64,000 nucleotides of DNA from Paenibacillus kobensis NBRC 15729 (GTDB lineage: Bacteria > Bacillota > Bacilli > Paenibacillales > Paenibacillaceae): contig NZ_BILZ01000020.1 of NCBI RefSeq assembly GCF_004000825.1, positions 1 to 64,000 of the forward strand, written 5' to 3'. Of the stretch, positions 44,841 through 54,491 are shown piece by piece. The translations under genes and the position numbers were made by a program. Numbering within the stretch: position 1 is the first letter of the stretch; every line of letters begins with the position of its first letter. The notes below the pieces were generated by a model. That model searched no databases. It was not told where the DNA came from and saw nothing but the letters and a program-made list of their open reading frames with translations.

Positions 44841-45854
44841 ATGGCGAAATCATACGGCGGATTAACCGGCAGGCAAAAAGCAGCCATTCTGCTCATTACG
44901 CTCGGTCCGGAAGTGTCAGCAGAAATTTTTAAACAGTTAAGAGAAGAAGAGATCGAACAGCTGACGCTCGAAATCGCTAACGTTCGGAAAGTCGACAGCT
45001 CGGAGCGCGAAATTATTCTGACCGAATTCCACCAAATCTGCTTGGCGCAGGAGTATATTCAGCAAGGCGGTATCGCATACGCCAAAGATATTTTGGAAAA
45101 AGCGCTCGGCGAGCAAAAAGCAGTCGAAGTTATTAACCGGCTGACGGCAACGCTGCAAGTTAGACCGTTCGACTTTGCCCGCAAAGCAGAGCCAACGCAA
45201 ATTCTCAACTTTATTCAGAACGAGAATCCGCAGACGATCGCGCTTGTGCTCTCTTATCTTCAACCGGAGCAAGCCTCTCACATCCTATCGTCGCTTCCGC
45301 AAGAGAAGCAGGCAGAGGTTGCGAGAAGAATTGCTCTGATGGACAGCACCTCGCCAGAAGTACTGTCTCAAGTGGAACGGGTGCTCGAACAGAAGCTGTC
45401 CGCGACCGTCACGCAGGATTACTCGACGGCAGGCGGCATCGAATCGATCGTTCATATCTTGAACGGGGTCGACCGCGGTACGGAGCGTACGATTCTCGAT
45501 GCGCTCGAAATTCAAGATCCGGAACTTGCAGAAGAAATCAAGAAACGGATGTTTGTCTTCGAGGATATCGTCAACATCGACAACCGTTCGATTCAACGCA
45601 TTATCCGCGACCTCGAAACGTCGGACCTTCAGCTCGCGCTCAAAGTGGCAAGCGAAGAGGTGCGCGAAGCTATTTTCCGCAACATGTCCAAGCGGATGTC
45701 CGAGACGTTCAAGGAAGAAATGGAGTATATGGGACCTGTCCGGCTGCGTGATGTCGAAGAAGCGCAAACGCGCATCGTAGCGACGATCCGCAGGCTTGAA
45801 GAAGCAGGCGAGATCATCATCGCCCGCGGCGGAGGAGATGATATCATTGTCTAA
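44841..45854 (+). CDS. fliG: Flagellar motor switch protein FliG
   Basis: Rotor component that couples ion flow to torque. It has N-terminal FliF-binding, middle (with the EHPQ-like region ENPQTIALVLSYL) and C-terminal torque domains (charged helix RIIRDLETSDLQLALKVASEEVREAIFRNMSKR, split here by helices). Length is 337 residues. The ATG at 44841 follows AGAGGGGAT. The end of fliG overlaps the fliH start. Confidence 0.97.
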   Translation: MAKSYGGLTGRQKAAILLITLGPEVSAEIFKQLREEEIEQLTLEIANVRKVDSSEREIILTEFHQICLAQEYIQQGGIAYAKDILEKALGEQKAVEVINRLTATLQVRPFDFARKAEPTQILNFIQNENPQTIALVLSYLQPEQASHILSSLPQEKQAEVARRIALMDSTSPEVLSQVERVLEQKLSATVTQDYSTAGGIESIVHILNGVDRGTERTILDALEIQDPELAEEIKKRMFVFEDIVNIDNRSIQRIIRDLETSDLQLALKVASEEVREAIFRNMSKRMSETFKEEMEYMGPVRLRDVEEAQTRIVATIRRLEEAGEIIIARGGGDDIIV

Positions 45855-46686
45855 TTTGATAAAGTCCTCTCATGTTATTTCATTAGAAGACTTGCACAAA
45901 TTGGAATGGTTCAACCGCTATGTTCCTCCTAAACCGGAGCTAGACGAGCAATTGCCGGAAGAGTATGTACCGGATTCCGGGACGATCTCAATAAGGGACG
46001 AAATTATTAAAGACGCTCAACAATTCGCAGAACAACATATTCAAGACGCCGTTATGCAGCACAATGCGATGCTTGCTGATGCGGAGCAGCAAATTGTGCA
46101 ATGGTGGCAGTCGCGCCGCGAGGAAGACGAGACGATTATTCGCCGCTCGCAGGATGATGGGTTCAGCATGGGTTACGATGAAGGCCGGGCGCAGGCAATC
46201 GGCGAGCTTCAACAAGAATGGCAGCAGAAGATCGAAGAAGCGCAAGCGCTGCTTAGCGCAGCCTATAAAATGCGCGACCAGATCATTCAGGAAGCGGAGC
46301 CTTTCCTTGTCGATCTAAGTACCGCAATCGCGGAGAAACTGATTGGCCGCCAGTTGTCGATTAGTCCTGAAATTGCAGTCGATATGACAGCGAAGTCGCT
46401 TGCTCGGAGACGTGAGCAAGGTGTCATCACCTTATGCGTAGCACCGGAGCATCTCGCCTTCATGCAAGCGGCCCGCGAAGAACTCGCTCTCTCGATCGAT
46501 TCGCAAGCGGAGTTGCACATTCTGCCGGATGCAACCGTTCGGGATTTCGGGTGCGTCATACGTTCCAACTTCGGCAGCATCGATGCACGCATCGATACGC
46601 AGTTGACGGAAATTAAACGTGAGCTTATGCAGCTTGCACTGGACAGCGACGAGTGGAGGAACGCTCATGATTCTTCCGAAGCTTAA
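45847..46686 (+). CDS. fliH: Flagellar assembly protein FliH
   Basis: Regulator of the FliI ATPase, related to the stator b/delta subunits of rotary ATPases. TTG start at 45847 (MSNLIKSSHVISLEDL) with GGAGGAG 9 bases upstream; the ATG at 45838 is too close to that site. The 279-residue protein has a charged coiled-coil middle and the C-terminal GCVIRSNFGSIDARIDTQLTEIKREL motif typical of FliH/YscL proteins. Confidence 0.93.
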   Translation: MSNLIKSSHVISLEDLHKLEWFNRYVPPKPELDEQLPEEYVPDSGTISIRDEIIKDAQQFAEQHIQDAVMQHNAMLADAEQQIVQWWQSRREEDETIIRRSQDDGFSMGYDEGRAQAIGELQQEWQQKIEEAQALLSAAYKMRDQIIQEAEPFLVDLSTAIAEKLIGRQLSISPEIAVDMTAKSLARRREQGVITLCVAPEHLAFMQAAREELALSIDSQAELHILPDATVRDFGCVIRSNFGSIDARIDTQLTEIKRELMQLALDSDEWRNAHDSSEA

Positions 46687-47992
46687 CGCAGACAAGTATA
46701 TCGAGCATTTGAAGCCGATTGATCCTGTACGGATTAACGGCAAGGTAACCCGGGTTATCGGATTGACGGTCGAATCTGAAGGTCCGGATGCGAGCATTGG
46801 CGATGTATGCCATATCTATCCGACCAAAGGAGCGAAACCGCTCAAAGCGGAGGTCGTCGGGTTCCGCGATAACAAAGTGATACTTATGCCGCTCGGTGAA
46901 TTGCATTCGATCGGTCCAGGCTGTGATGTTGTCGGTACGGGCAAACCGCTGACTGTACAGGTCGGTTCGGAGCTGCTCGGCAAAGTGCTGGATGGATTAG
47001 GCCAGCCGCTTGACGGGTCTTTCATGCCAAGCCGAATGCCTCACAGTTCGACCCATAATGCACCTGGCAATCCGCTCGCAAGGCCGAGGGTGAAAGATCC
47101 GCTAAGCATTGGCGTTCGTGCCATCGACGGTTTGTTGACGGTTGGCACTGGCCAGCGCGTAGGCATATTCGCCGGTTCAGGCGTCGGTAAGAGTACGCTG
47201 CTTGGCATGATCGCACGGAACACCTCTGCTGACGTGAACGTCATTGCGCTAATCGGCGAACGCGGACGCGAGGTTCTCGAGTTTATTGAGAAAGATCTCG
47301 GACCTGAAGGTCTCGCAAGATCCGTTGTCATTGTAGCGACATCCGATCAGCCCGCGCTAATCCGGATGAAAGGCGCTTTGATTGCGACGACGATTGCAGA
47401 ATATTTTCGGGACCGCGGCTTGAATGTCATGCTGATGATGGATTCGGTTACCCGTTATGCAATGGCTCTTCGCGAAGTCGGTCTTGCGATTGGCGAACCT
47501 CCTGCGACTAGAGGATACACGCCATCCGTATTCGCGGCACTGCCGAAGCTGCTCGAGCGTGCAGGTACCGGGCAGAATGGCTCAATCACGGCATTCTATA
47601 CGGTACTCGTCGACGGCGACGATATGAACGAACCGATTGCGGACGCCGTTCGCGGCATTTTGGACGGACATATCGTGCTCAGCCGGGAGCTTGCGCATCA
47701 AGGGCATTTTCCAGCGATCGATGTGCTTGCTTCGATCAGCCGGGTTATGAAAGAAATTGTGACAGAAGAGCAGCAGGATGCAGCGAACGCTTTGAAAAGT
47801 TTGCTAGCTACTTATAGAAGTTCGGAAGATCTTATCAATATCGGGGCGTATCAGCTAGGTTCCAATGAAAAAATTGATAGATCGATCGAAGCAATCGATG
47901 AAATTAACGCTTTTACAAGGCAGAAGACGAACGAGAAAGTCGGACTAGAAGAAGCGCAGCAGCTGCTCATTCAACAATTTCTCGGGAGATGA
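46667..47992 (+). CDS. fliI: Flagellar protein export ATPase FliI
   Basis: Hexameric ATPase of the flagellar type III export apparatus. Walker A AGSGVGKST is at about 169-177; ALIGERGREV and the Walker B MLMMDSVTRYA are present, as is the F1-type PSVFAALPKLLERAG. The ATG at 46667 (441 residues) follows GTGGAGGAA and overlaps fliH by 20 bases; further upstream starts are not supported. Confidence 0.97.
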   Translation: MILPKLNADKYIEHLKPIDPVRINGKVTRVIGLTVESEGPDASIGDVCHIYPTKGAKPLKAEVVGFRDNKVILMPLGELHSIGPGCDVVGTGKPLTVQVGSELLGKVLDGLGQPLDGSFMPSRMPHSSTHNAPGNPLARPRVKDPLSIGVRAIDGLLTVGTGQRVGIFAGSGVGKSTLLGMIARNTSADVNVIALIGERGREVLEFIEKDLGPEGLARSVVIVATSDQPALIRMKGALIATTIAEYFRDRGLNVMLMMDSVTRYAMALREVGLAIGEPPATRGYTPSVFAALPKLLERAGTGQNGSITAFYTVLVDGDDMNEPIADAVRGILDGHIVLSRELAHQGHFPAIDVLASISRVMKEIVTEEQQDAANALKSLLATYRSSEDLINIGAYQLGSNEKIDRSIEAIDEINAFTRQKTNEKVGLEEAQQLLIQQFLGR

Positions 47993-47999
47993 CCGATAA

Positions 48000-48446
48000 G
48001 TGGCAAAGTTCCGGTACGCGTATGACAAGATTGTAGGACTTAAGGAAAGCGAGAAGCGTCAAGCCGAATGGCTGCTGTCCGACGCGCTTGGCAAGCTTCA
48101 GATGGAGCAGATGTCGCTCGATCAGCTGGAGCAAGAGCGCAAGCAGTGGGAAGAGAAGCTTGCTGAGATTGCATCATCAGCGGTGCCGCTAGGCGAGTTG
48201 ATGGCTGTACAGCAATACATCGACCATTTGGACTGCTGCATCATGAGCAAACTGGCGGAAGTCCGTCAGGCTAAAGGGGTCGTAGAGGTTAGCCGCAACC
48301 ATCTGTCCGTTAAGATGAAGGACGAGAAAGTATGGATGCAGGCGAAGGAACGCGCATTAAGCCGATTCCGGCAAGCTGTGATGATGCAGGAGCAAAACGA
48401 GTTGGACGAAATGGCAACCGTTCGTTTCATGGTCGCAGCCCCTTAA
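48000..48446 (+). CDS. fliJ: Flagellar export protein FliJ
   Basis: Small coiled-coil chaperone-like component linking FliI and FlhA. The 148-residue product is almost entirely charged helices (AEWLLSDALGKLQMEQMSLD, EQERKQWEEKLAEI). GTG start at 48000 with GGGAG upstream, 7 bases after fliI. Confidence 0.92.
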   Translation: MAKFRYAYDKIVGLKESEKRQAEWLLSDALGKLQMEQMSLDQLEQERKQWEEKLAEIASSAVPLGELMAVQQYIDHLDCCIMSKLAEVRQAKGVVEVSRNHLSVKMKDEKVWMQAKERALSRFRQAVMMQEQNELDEMATVRFMVAAP

Positions 48447-48492
48447 CCGACGCTGTTACAATTCGTGAACCGGGACTGCGGGAGGGATGAAA

Positions 48493-49404
48493 TTGGCGGG
48501 TATGGATGTTGAAAACGAGCGTTACAGCGGGTTTGAACGGTTTATGTTCTTCTTAACGCCGATTCTGTTTACGATCATATTGCTCGGCATCTTTATGGCA
48601 TTGTTCAATGAGGACATGCGCCACAAGATGCTGGATCTAGGCAATAAGGTGCCTTACTTGGAAAGTGTGCTGCCGGATTCTCCGAAGCCGGATGAATCTA
48701 CAGCCTCTAATGAAGTAAGTGCCGAGAAGTCGAGAGTCAAAATCGATGAGCTGCGCAAGCAGCTGAACGATAAAACAGCCGAAGTGTCGGCGGCTCAAGA
48801 TAAAACGGCTCAAGCAGAAGAGCAAATCAAAACGCTGCAAGGTGAAATCGACCAGCTGAAAAAGGCGAATGAAACCAAACTGCTGGATGACGAACAATAT
48901 GCAGCGAAAGTAAGCGAAGTTGCCGCGATGTACACGCAGATGACGCCAAGCAAGGCGGCACCAATTCTGCAAAGCATGTCGACGGAGGAAGCTGTTCTCG
49001 TACTGGATTCCATGCCGGCAGAGAACCGTTCCCGAATACTGGAGAAAATGAATCCGCAAAAAGCGGCCGATGCCTCCTTGATGCTTAAGGATGTCGTTAC
49101 CGCCAAGGATCGTCAGATCGCGGCGCTGCAAGCGCAGCTGGAACGCCAATCGGCAGCAGCCAATGCACCAGCACAATCGCAGACCCTGCTCGACAGTCAG
49201 CAGCTCAAGCAGACGTTCGGCAGCATGGCGCCGAAAAGCGCAGCCGAGCTGTTGATCAAAATGTCTGATCTTAGTCCAAGCAAAGTTCTTCGCATTCTGA
49301 ACGCAGTCGACGACAGCACGCGTGCTTCGATCGTAGCGGAAATGTCAGCGCTGAACGAAGGGATTACAGCTCAGCTAGTATCGAAGCTAATGTCCGGAAA
49401 GTAA
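48493..49404 (+). CDS. ylxF: MotE-like flagellar protein (YlxF)
   Basis: Homologous to B. subtilis YlxF and MotE of alphaproteobacteria. Residues of one N-terminal membrane helix (FFLTPILFTIILLGIFMAL, about 19-37) are followed by a coiled coil (about 80-130) and an MgtE-N-like helical domain with AAPILQSMSTEEAVLVLDSM and SRILEKMNPQKAA, plus a second copy near the end. TTG start at 48493, with GGGAGGG 6 bases upstream; ATG 48487 is too close. Length is 303 residues. A role in motor stability or assembly is inferred. Confidence 0.82.
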   Translation: MAGMDVENERYSGFERFMFFLTPILFTIILLGIFMALFNEDMRHKMLDLGNKVPYLESVLPDSPKPDESTASNEVSAEKSRVKIDELRKQLNDKTAEVSAAQDKTAQAEEQIKTLQGEIDQLKKANETKLLDDEQYAAKVSEVAAMYTQMTPSKAAPILQSMSTEEAVLVLDSMPAENRSRILEKMNPQKAADASLMLKDVVTAKDRQIAALQAQLERQSAAANAPAQSQTLLDSQQLKQTFGSMAPKSAAELLIKMSDLSPSKVLRILNAVDDSTRASIVAEMSALNEGITAQLVSKLMSGK

Positions 49405-49438
49405 ACCTTCATTATATATGAAAGGAGGTGAAACATAA

Positions 49439-50821
49439 ATGGATATGGCTATTTCAGCAGCACCGGTATCTTCGCAGCCTAAAGCAACTACGACTGCTTC
49501 GGAAACGAATGCAACGGCTTCTGCTTCCGGCAGCGGTGATTTCAAGCAAACGCTGACATCCAGCATGAAAGAGCAAGGCGGTGCGTCTGCAACTGCTTCC
49601 AAGGCAGAGGCTAGCGGCGCAAGCAAGCCAGCAGCCGAAACCGTTGCGTCAGGAGAAGCCTCCGGAGCGGAGCTTCTAACTGCCGACCAAGTCATTGAGG
49701 CGATTGGCCAGCTTCTGCAAGCACTGCAAAGCGAGGATTTGAGCGGCAATGCCGATCAAACCGACGCGGCGGATCAGCTGAAGGATATGCTGGACCAATT
49801 GAATGCAATGCTGGCATTGCTAGGCGGGCAGATGGTGGAGCCGCTTCCGCTCACACCAGGCCGTGAGGCTGTAGATATGAGTGCAGACGTACAGCAGGCG
49901 CTTGTCCAACTGCAGGAAACGATTGGACGCGGTCAACTTGGTGCGGCTCAACTAGGCAATTCGCAACAATGGCTTGGCTCGCAACTGAAGGGTCTGAAAC
50001 AAGCGTTCGGCCAGCTGCAAGCGAGCATGCAGGCAGCATCGAATGCTGCACAGCAAGCGGACTCCGTACAAGCAGCTCCAGCTGCTAACGGCTCAACGAA
50101 GCCAGTAGTTAACGTTCAGCAAGCCGAACCTGTACAAGCGAAAGCAACGGTCTTGTTAGACCAGTTGAATCGTCAATCGGTAAGTCCGCAGTTGCTGCAA
50201 CTGATTGCAGCACAAGGAAGTTCCGAAGAGGACACGGATGGATCTGACACTACGGCTACAGCATCTGAAGATTTTGCTAACGTATTGAATATGCAGACGA
50301 GTCAGCTAACGGACGCAGCACGGTCGGCTTCGGCAGTTCGTCAAGTCAATGTTGCAGCGCCGGTACCGGCTCAGCAGTTCGCTGAGACGATGGCAAACCT
50401 GATGGTCGGCAAATTCGAAGTGAAGACGGCAGCAGGTTTGTCGGAGGCAAGACTGACGCTGACGCCAGAACACCTCGGACAAGTTGATGTTCGCATCTCG
50501 GTACATAACGGACAGCTAACGGCTTTGTTCGTCGCTGAATCGAGCAGCGCGAAGGACTTGCTCGACAATCAACTCGCTCAGCTTCGTACGAATCTTCAAT
50601 CGCAGGGCTTGAACGTAGAGAAGCTGGAAGTAACGCAGCAGTCGGTAGAGAGTCAAATGTCGCATCAACACCGTGAAGGCTCCGGCAGACAGCAATCGGA
50701 AGACGGCGTCAGAATTGGCGATCAAGCCGAATCGGATGAAGCCGCTTTCGAGGCCGAGCTTGCTCAGCAAAGCGTCATTCGTGATCTTGGTTACGGACGA
50801 AGCATTAACTTCAAAGCATAA
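49439..50821 (+). CDS. fliK: Flagellar hook-length control protein FliK
   Basis: Measures the hook and switches export specificity through FlhB. The 460-residue protein has a disordered Ala/Ser/Gln-rich N-terminal and middle region, typical of the ruler, and a conserved C-terminal domain (about 340-405) with EARLTLTPEHLGQVDVRIS and LRTNLQSQGLNVEKLEV. AAAGGAGGTGA precedes the ATG. This is the genuine operon FliK; a second FliK-like protein is encoded at 27019. Confidence 0.93.
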   Translation: MDMAISAAPVSSQPKATTTASETNATASASGSGDFKQTLTSSMKEQGGASATASKAEASGASKPAAETVASGEASGAELLTADQVIEAIGQLLQALQSEDLSGNADQTDAADQLKDMLDQLNAMLALLGGQMVEPLPLTPGREAVDMSADVQQALVQLQETIGRGQLGAAQLGNSQQWLGSQLKGLKQAFGQLQASMQAASNAAQQADSVQAAPAANGSTKPVVNVQQAEPVQAKATVLLDQLNRQSVSPQLLQLIAAQGSSEEDTDGSDTTATASEDFANVLNMQTSQLTDAARSASAVRQVNVAAPVPAQQFAETMANLMVGKFEVKTAAGLSEARLTLTPEHLGQVDVRISVHNGQLTALFVAESSSAKDLLDNQLAQLRTNLQSQGLNVEKLEVTQQSVESQMSHQHREGSGRQQSEDGVRIGDQAESDEAAFEAELAQQSVIRDLGYGRSINFKA

Positions 50822-50857
50822 CTCGCATGAAGCGATGTCGGATTGGGGGTGACATGA

Positions 50858-51346
50858 TTGGCAGGGGAAGCGATTAACAACAATGCCGTGTGGCCGAACT
50901 ACAGCACATCCAATGTGCAAAAAGCGGCTGCCACGACAAAAGATACGACGCTCGGCAAGGACCAGTTTCTGAAAATATTAGTCACTCAGCTTCGCAATCA
51001 AGACCCGAGCCAGCCGCTGCAAGACCGCGATTTTATCGCACAGATGGCTCAATTCTCATCCGTAGAGCAATTGATGAACATGTCGGAGCAGATGACGATG
51101 CTTCGCCAGAACCTAGGTACCGCATCGAGTCTGATCGGGATGACGGTTGAATGGAACGGATTGTCTGACGCAGGAGTCGGGACGACCTATTCCGGCGTAG
51201 TCGAAGCGATCAGTATCAAAGACGGTGAGCAATACGCGAAGGTCGGCGACAAATCGGTGAAAGTCGATGAATTGACGACAATTACTTATGTACCTTCATC
51301 TGCAAAGCAGACTCCGAAAGAGGAAGCAGGCGGAGAAAATGTCTAA
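50858..51346 (+). CDS. flgD: Flagellar hook capping protein FlgD
   Basis: Scaffold for hook polymerisation. The N-terminal conserved block KDQFLKILVTQLRNQDPSQP, then QMAQFSSVEQL, marks the family. TTG start at 50858 with GGGGGTGA upstream. At 162 residues it has a shortened C-terminal part, as is usual in Bacillales. It overlaps the next gene by 8 bases. Confidence 0.94.
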   Translation: MAGEAINNNAVWPNYSTSNVQKAAATTKDTTLGKDQFLKILVTQLRNQDPSQPLQDRDFIAQMAQFSSVEQLMNMSEQMTMLRQNLGTASSLIGMTVEWNGLSDAGVGTTYSGVVEAISIKDGEQYAKVGDKSVKVDELTTITYVPSSAKQTPKEEAGGENV

Positions 51347-51731
51347 CGGAATGAAGATCGGAACGCTGTATCCGCTGCCGGGAAGACCCGGAAGCGTCAC
51401 TACAAAGCCGAATGGAAGTTCGTTAACAAGACCGGAAGATAAGCCGTTCAACCAGATTCTCCAGCAGCAGCAGCAGGCAGTGAAGTTCAGTTCGCATGCT
51501 GAGCAGCGGATTCGGCAGCGCGGCATCCAGCTTCAGCCGGAAACGATCGCAAAGCTGAACCAAGCGGTAAGTCAGGCGGCATCCAAAGGAGCAGTCGATT
51601 CGTTGATCGTCCTGCGTGATGTAGCGTTGATCGTCAATGTGCCGAATCGGACGGTCGTCACGGCGCTCGATCATTCGCAAATGGCGGATACCGTATTTAC
51701 TCAAATCGATAGCGCTGTTATTCTTCATTAA
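51339..51731 (+). CDS. TIGR02530-type flagellar operon protein
   Basis: Small conserved protein found between flgD and flgE in Bacillales and Clostridia; role unknown. The conserved core is FSSHAEQRIRQRGIQL...IAKLNQAVSQAASKGAVDSLIVLRDVALIVNVPNRTVVTALD (long segments separated here). The ATG at 51339 gives 130 residues with GGCGGAG upstream; a second ATG at 51351 is possible. A 101-bp gap with no clear feature follows before flgE. Confidence 0.85.
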   Translation: MSNGMKIGTLYPLPGRPGSVTTKPNGSSLTRPEDKPFNQILQQQQQAVKFSSHAEQRIRQRGIQLQPETIAKLNQAVSQAASKGAVDSLIVLRDVALIVNVPNRTVVTALDHSQMADTVFTQIDSAVILH

Positions 51732-51832
51732 TTCATTGGGCCGGACCTGATCTTAAGGAAGCCCGACTGCCGCGGATCGACTGAAGCGGCGGCATTACAA
51801 CCATTATCCCAAGCGGGAGGCGGAATGATTAG

Positions 51833-52654
51833 ATGCTAAGATCGATGTACTCCGGTGTATCCGGTATGCGCGGTTTTCAAACGAAGCTTGATGTAATCGG
51901 CAACAACATTGCGAACGTAAATACGATTGGTTTCAAAGCGGGCCGAGTCATGTTCAAAGATATTTTGAGCCAGAGCGTTGCAGGCGTTACGGCGCCGGAA
52001 GAAGGCACTCAAGGCGGTACGAATGCGAAGCAGGTAGGTCTCGGCGTATCGATCGCTGCGATTGACACGCTCCATACGGCGGGCAGTGCGATGACGACGA
52101 ACGTGCCGACTGACGTCCGGATCGACGGCGACGGATTTTTCGCGGTTAGAGCAAGCGAAGACCAGGAAACGCCTTACCTGACGCGTGCGGGCAACTTCTA
52201 CCTTGACGCCGCTCGTCAACTCGTAACGTCCGACGGTTACTTTGTTCTTGCGGAGGGCGGCGAGCCGATCACTCTCGATGAAGGCGTTACGTCGTTCTCG
52301 ATCTCACAAGACGGCACGATCATCTCGATTGGAGCAGACGGCACGACAGAGCCAACTGACTTCAAAATCGGCGTCGTGAAAGTGACAAACCCAAGCGGCC
52401 TTGAGAAAGTCGGCGGCAACATGTACCGGGTGACCCCGAATGCGATTCTTGGCGGCGAAGTTGAAGTCGTAGCGGCTAACAGTGCTGAATTCGGCACAGG
52501 AGCGATCATCGCCGGCCAGCTCGAAATGTCCAACGTCGACCTGACGAATGAATTTACGGAAATGATCGTAGCACAGCGCGGATTCCAAGCGAACTCCCGT
52601 ATTATTACGACTTCCGATGAAGTGCTGCAAGAAGTCGTGAATCTGAAACGATAA
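51833..52654 (+). CDS. flgE: Flagellar hook protein FlgE (FlgG-like)
   Basis: Hook subunit. The 273-residue product has the rod/hook N-terminal motif MYSGVSGMRGFQTKLDVIGN with NIANVNTIGFKAGR and the C-terminal block SNVDLTNEFTEMIVAQRGFQ followed by ANSRIITTSDEVLQEVVNLKR. It is short compared with enteric FlgE, as with the B. subtilis protein once called FlgG. By sequence alone a distal rod FlgG is an alternative; the flgD neighbour favours the hook. Confidence 0.88.
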   Translation: MLRSMYSGVSGMRGFQTKLDVIGNNIANVNTIGFKAGRVMFKDILSQSVAGVTAPEEGTQGGTNAKQVGLGVSIAAIDTLHTAGSAMTTNVPTDVRIDGDGFFAVRASEDQETPYLTRAGNFYLDAARQLVTSDGYFVLAEGGEPITLDEGVTSFSISQDGTIISIGADGTTEPTDFKIGVVKVTNPSGLEKVGGNMYRVTPNAILGGEVEVVAANSAEFGTGAIIAGQLEMSNVDLTNEFTEMIVAQRGFQANSRIITTSDEVLQEVVNLKR

Positions 52655-52660
52655 GCTTGG

Positions 52661-52693
52661 CCGCGGAGGAGGCGCTAGCCGCTTTCTCCGCGG
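52661..52693 (+). other. Hairpin between flgE and flbD
   Basis: CCGCGGAG (52661-52668) and CTCCGCGG (52686-52693) form a perfect 8-bp stem with a 17-nt loop, 6 bases after the flgE stop. No T-run, so perhaps a 3' end that protects the abundant hook message. Confidence 0.55.
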
Positions 52694-52762
52694 ATCTAGC
52701 CAATGCTTACGAAGCCTGCTCTCCGCATGTGCCGGAGCGCTGCGCAGCATAGGAGGAAGCGT

Positions 52763-52990
52763 ATGATTGGCTTAACTCGGTTGAATGGAACGAGACTTGT
52801 TATTAATGCATTATTGATCGAGACGATTGAAGAGACGCCTGACACGCTTATTACGCTAACAACTGGCAAGAAATTACTTGTACTCGAAAAGTCTTCGGAA
52901 GTGATTTCGCTCGTTCAGCGCTATCTTCAAACGATTGGCGTCATTGCGGCGACCACTAAGAGCGAGCAAACGGAGGAAACCTCGACATGA
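52763..52990 (+). CDS. flbD: FlbD-family flagellar protein
   Basis: Small protein (75 residues) of the FlbD/YlzI family, always between flgE and fliL in Firmicutes. It starts MIGLTRLNGTRLVINALLIE, the family hallmark, with a glutamate/threonine-rich tail. Function unproven; found in swarming and hook-related contexts. AGGAGG precedes the ATG at 52763; an extended frame from 52703 is not conserved. It overlaps fliL by 4 bases. Confidence 0.9.
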   Translation: MIGLTRLNGTRLVINALLIETIEETPDTLITLTTGKKLLVLEKSSEVISLVQRYLQTIGVIAATTKSEQTEETST

Positions 52991-53454
52991 AAAAAATGTT
53001 ACCGTGGTTAATCTCGATCCTTTTAGCGATAACGCTAATCGCGATCGTCGCCATCATACTGTTGAACTCGATGTTCGACGACTCCAGCGACAAAAAGACG
53101 GTTACGGAGCCGGTGAAAGTAGAGGAACTGTCCGCTGATGAGCGAGTGGAAGTCACTTCTGAATTGAAAGATATTAAACGCAACTTGCTGGACAATGACT
53201 ACATTTTGATTGCGAACTTCGCATTCCAACTGGACAGCAAGAAATCGAAAGAAGCATTCGAAAAAATTAAGGACATTCAAATCCGTCCGATCGTAAACCG
53301 CGTCATCGCGGATATGACGGTCGACCAGTTAAACGGCTCGAAAGGTCAAGACTTGTTGTCCTCGAAGCTGCTCAACTTGATCAACCAAGAGCTTCCTGAG
53401 AAGCAAAAACTGGTGAAGGTCGATATAACCAATTTCCTCTTGAGCCAAATCTAA
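52987..53454 (+). CDS. fliL: Flagellar basal body-associated protein FliL
   Basis: Single-pass membrane protein (helix about residues 5-28) that forms rings around stator units and supports torque. Periplasm-side domain of about 120 residues ends LPEKQKLVKVDITNFLLSQ. ACGGAGGAAA precedes the ATG; ATGA overlap with flbD. Length is 155 residues. Confidence 0.93.
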   Translation: MKKMLPWLISILLAITLIAIVAIILLNSMFDDSSDKKTVTEPVKVEELSADERVEVTSELKDIKRNLLDNDYILIANFAFQLDSKKSKEAFEKIKDIQIRPIVNRVIADMTVDQLNGSKGQDLLSSKLLNLINQELPEKQKLVKVDITNFLLSQI

Positions 53455-53489
53455 TCGATTGACCGGTATACCTTTAGGGGGGTGAGAAT

Positions 53490-54491
53490 GTGGTTGATGT
53501 GTTATCGCAGAATGAGATCGACGCACTGCTTGCAGCTTTGTCATCAGGCGAAATGGACGCCGAGGAGCTGAAGAAGGAGGATACGCAGAAGAAAGTTCGC
53601 GTATATGACTTTAAGCGTGCGCTTCGGTTCTCTAAGGATCACATCCGCAGCTTGACGCGTATTCATGAAAACTTCGCGCGGTATTTGACAACCTATTTCT
53701 CCGCGCAGCTTCGAACATTCGTTCAGATAAGCGTTGTGGACGTCGAACAGCTACCATACGATGAGTTCATCCGCTCGATTCCGAAGATGACGATTCTGAA
53801 CATCTTCGAGGCGGAACCGCTCGAAGGACGGATGGTACTGGAAGTCCATCCGAACGTCGCTTATGCGATGTTGGACCGGCTGCTTGGCGGACAAGGCACT
53901 GCGCCTTCCAAGATGAACGCGCTGACCGAAATCGAAATGACGGTGATGGAGCGGATATTCAGCCGCGCATTCGACAGCTTGCAAGAAGCATGGAAAACGG
54001 TGCTCGATATATCGCCAAGGCTTGAGGCGCTCGAGACGAATCCGCAGTTCATGCAAATCGTGTCGCCGAACGAAACGATTGCCTTGATCTCGCTTAGCAC
54101 CAAAATCGGGGATACGACGGGGATGATCAATTTATGTATTCCGCATGTCGTCATTGAACCGATCATGCCTAAGCTCTCTGTACACCACTGGTTCGTATCG
54201 CAGAAGAAATCGCGTTCCCCTGAAGAGGTGGACATGCTGGAGCAGCGGGTCAATCGGGCGAAGCTGCCAATTGCCGTCGAATTAGGCGAATCGACTATCA
54301 ACATTCATGAGTTTCTTAACTTGGCAGCGGGCGACGTAATTACGCTCAATAAACCAGTAGGCGAAGGACTGCACATCAAGGTCGGCAATAAACTCAAGTT
54401 TGTCGGAAGTCCGGGCTCGATTAAAGACCGGGTAGCCATACAGGTTGACGAGATTGTCAGCGAAGGGGTAGAGGAAGAACATGACGAGTAA
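53490..54491 (+). CDS. fliM: Flagellar motor switch protein FliM
   Basis: Switch-complex subunit binding phosphorylated CheY. The N-terminal CheY-binding peptide LSQNEIDALLAALSSGE is at about residues 4-20; RFSKDHIRSLTRIHENFARY is the conserved middle domain, and a SpoA-like domain ends the protein. GTG start with GGGGGGTGAG upstream. Length is 333 residues. It overlaps fliY by 11 bases. Confidence 0.97.
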   Translation: MVDVLSQNEIDALLAALSSGEMDAEELKKEDTQKKVRVYDFKRALRFSKDHIRSLTRIHENFARYLTTYFSAQLRTFVQISVVDVEQLPYDEFIRSIPKMTILNIFEAEPLEGRMVLEVHPNVAYAMLDRLLGGQGTAPSKMNALTEIEMTVMERIFSRAFDSLQEAWKTVLDISPRLEALETNPQFMQIVSPNETIALISLSTKIGDTTGMINLCIPHVVIEPIMPKLSVHHWFVSQKKSRSPEEVDMLEQRVNRAKLPIAVELGESTINIHEFLNLAAGDVITLNKPVGEGLHIKVGNKLKFVGSPGSIKDRVAIQVDEIVSEGVEEEHDE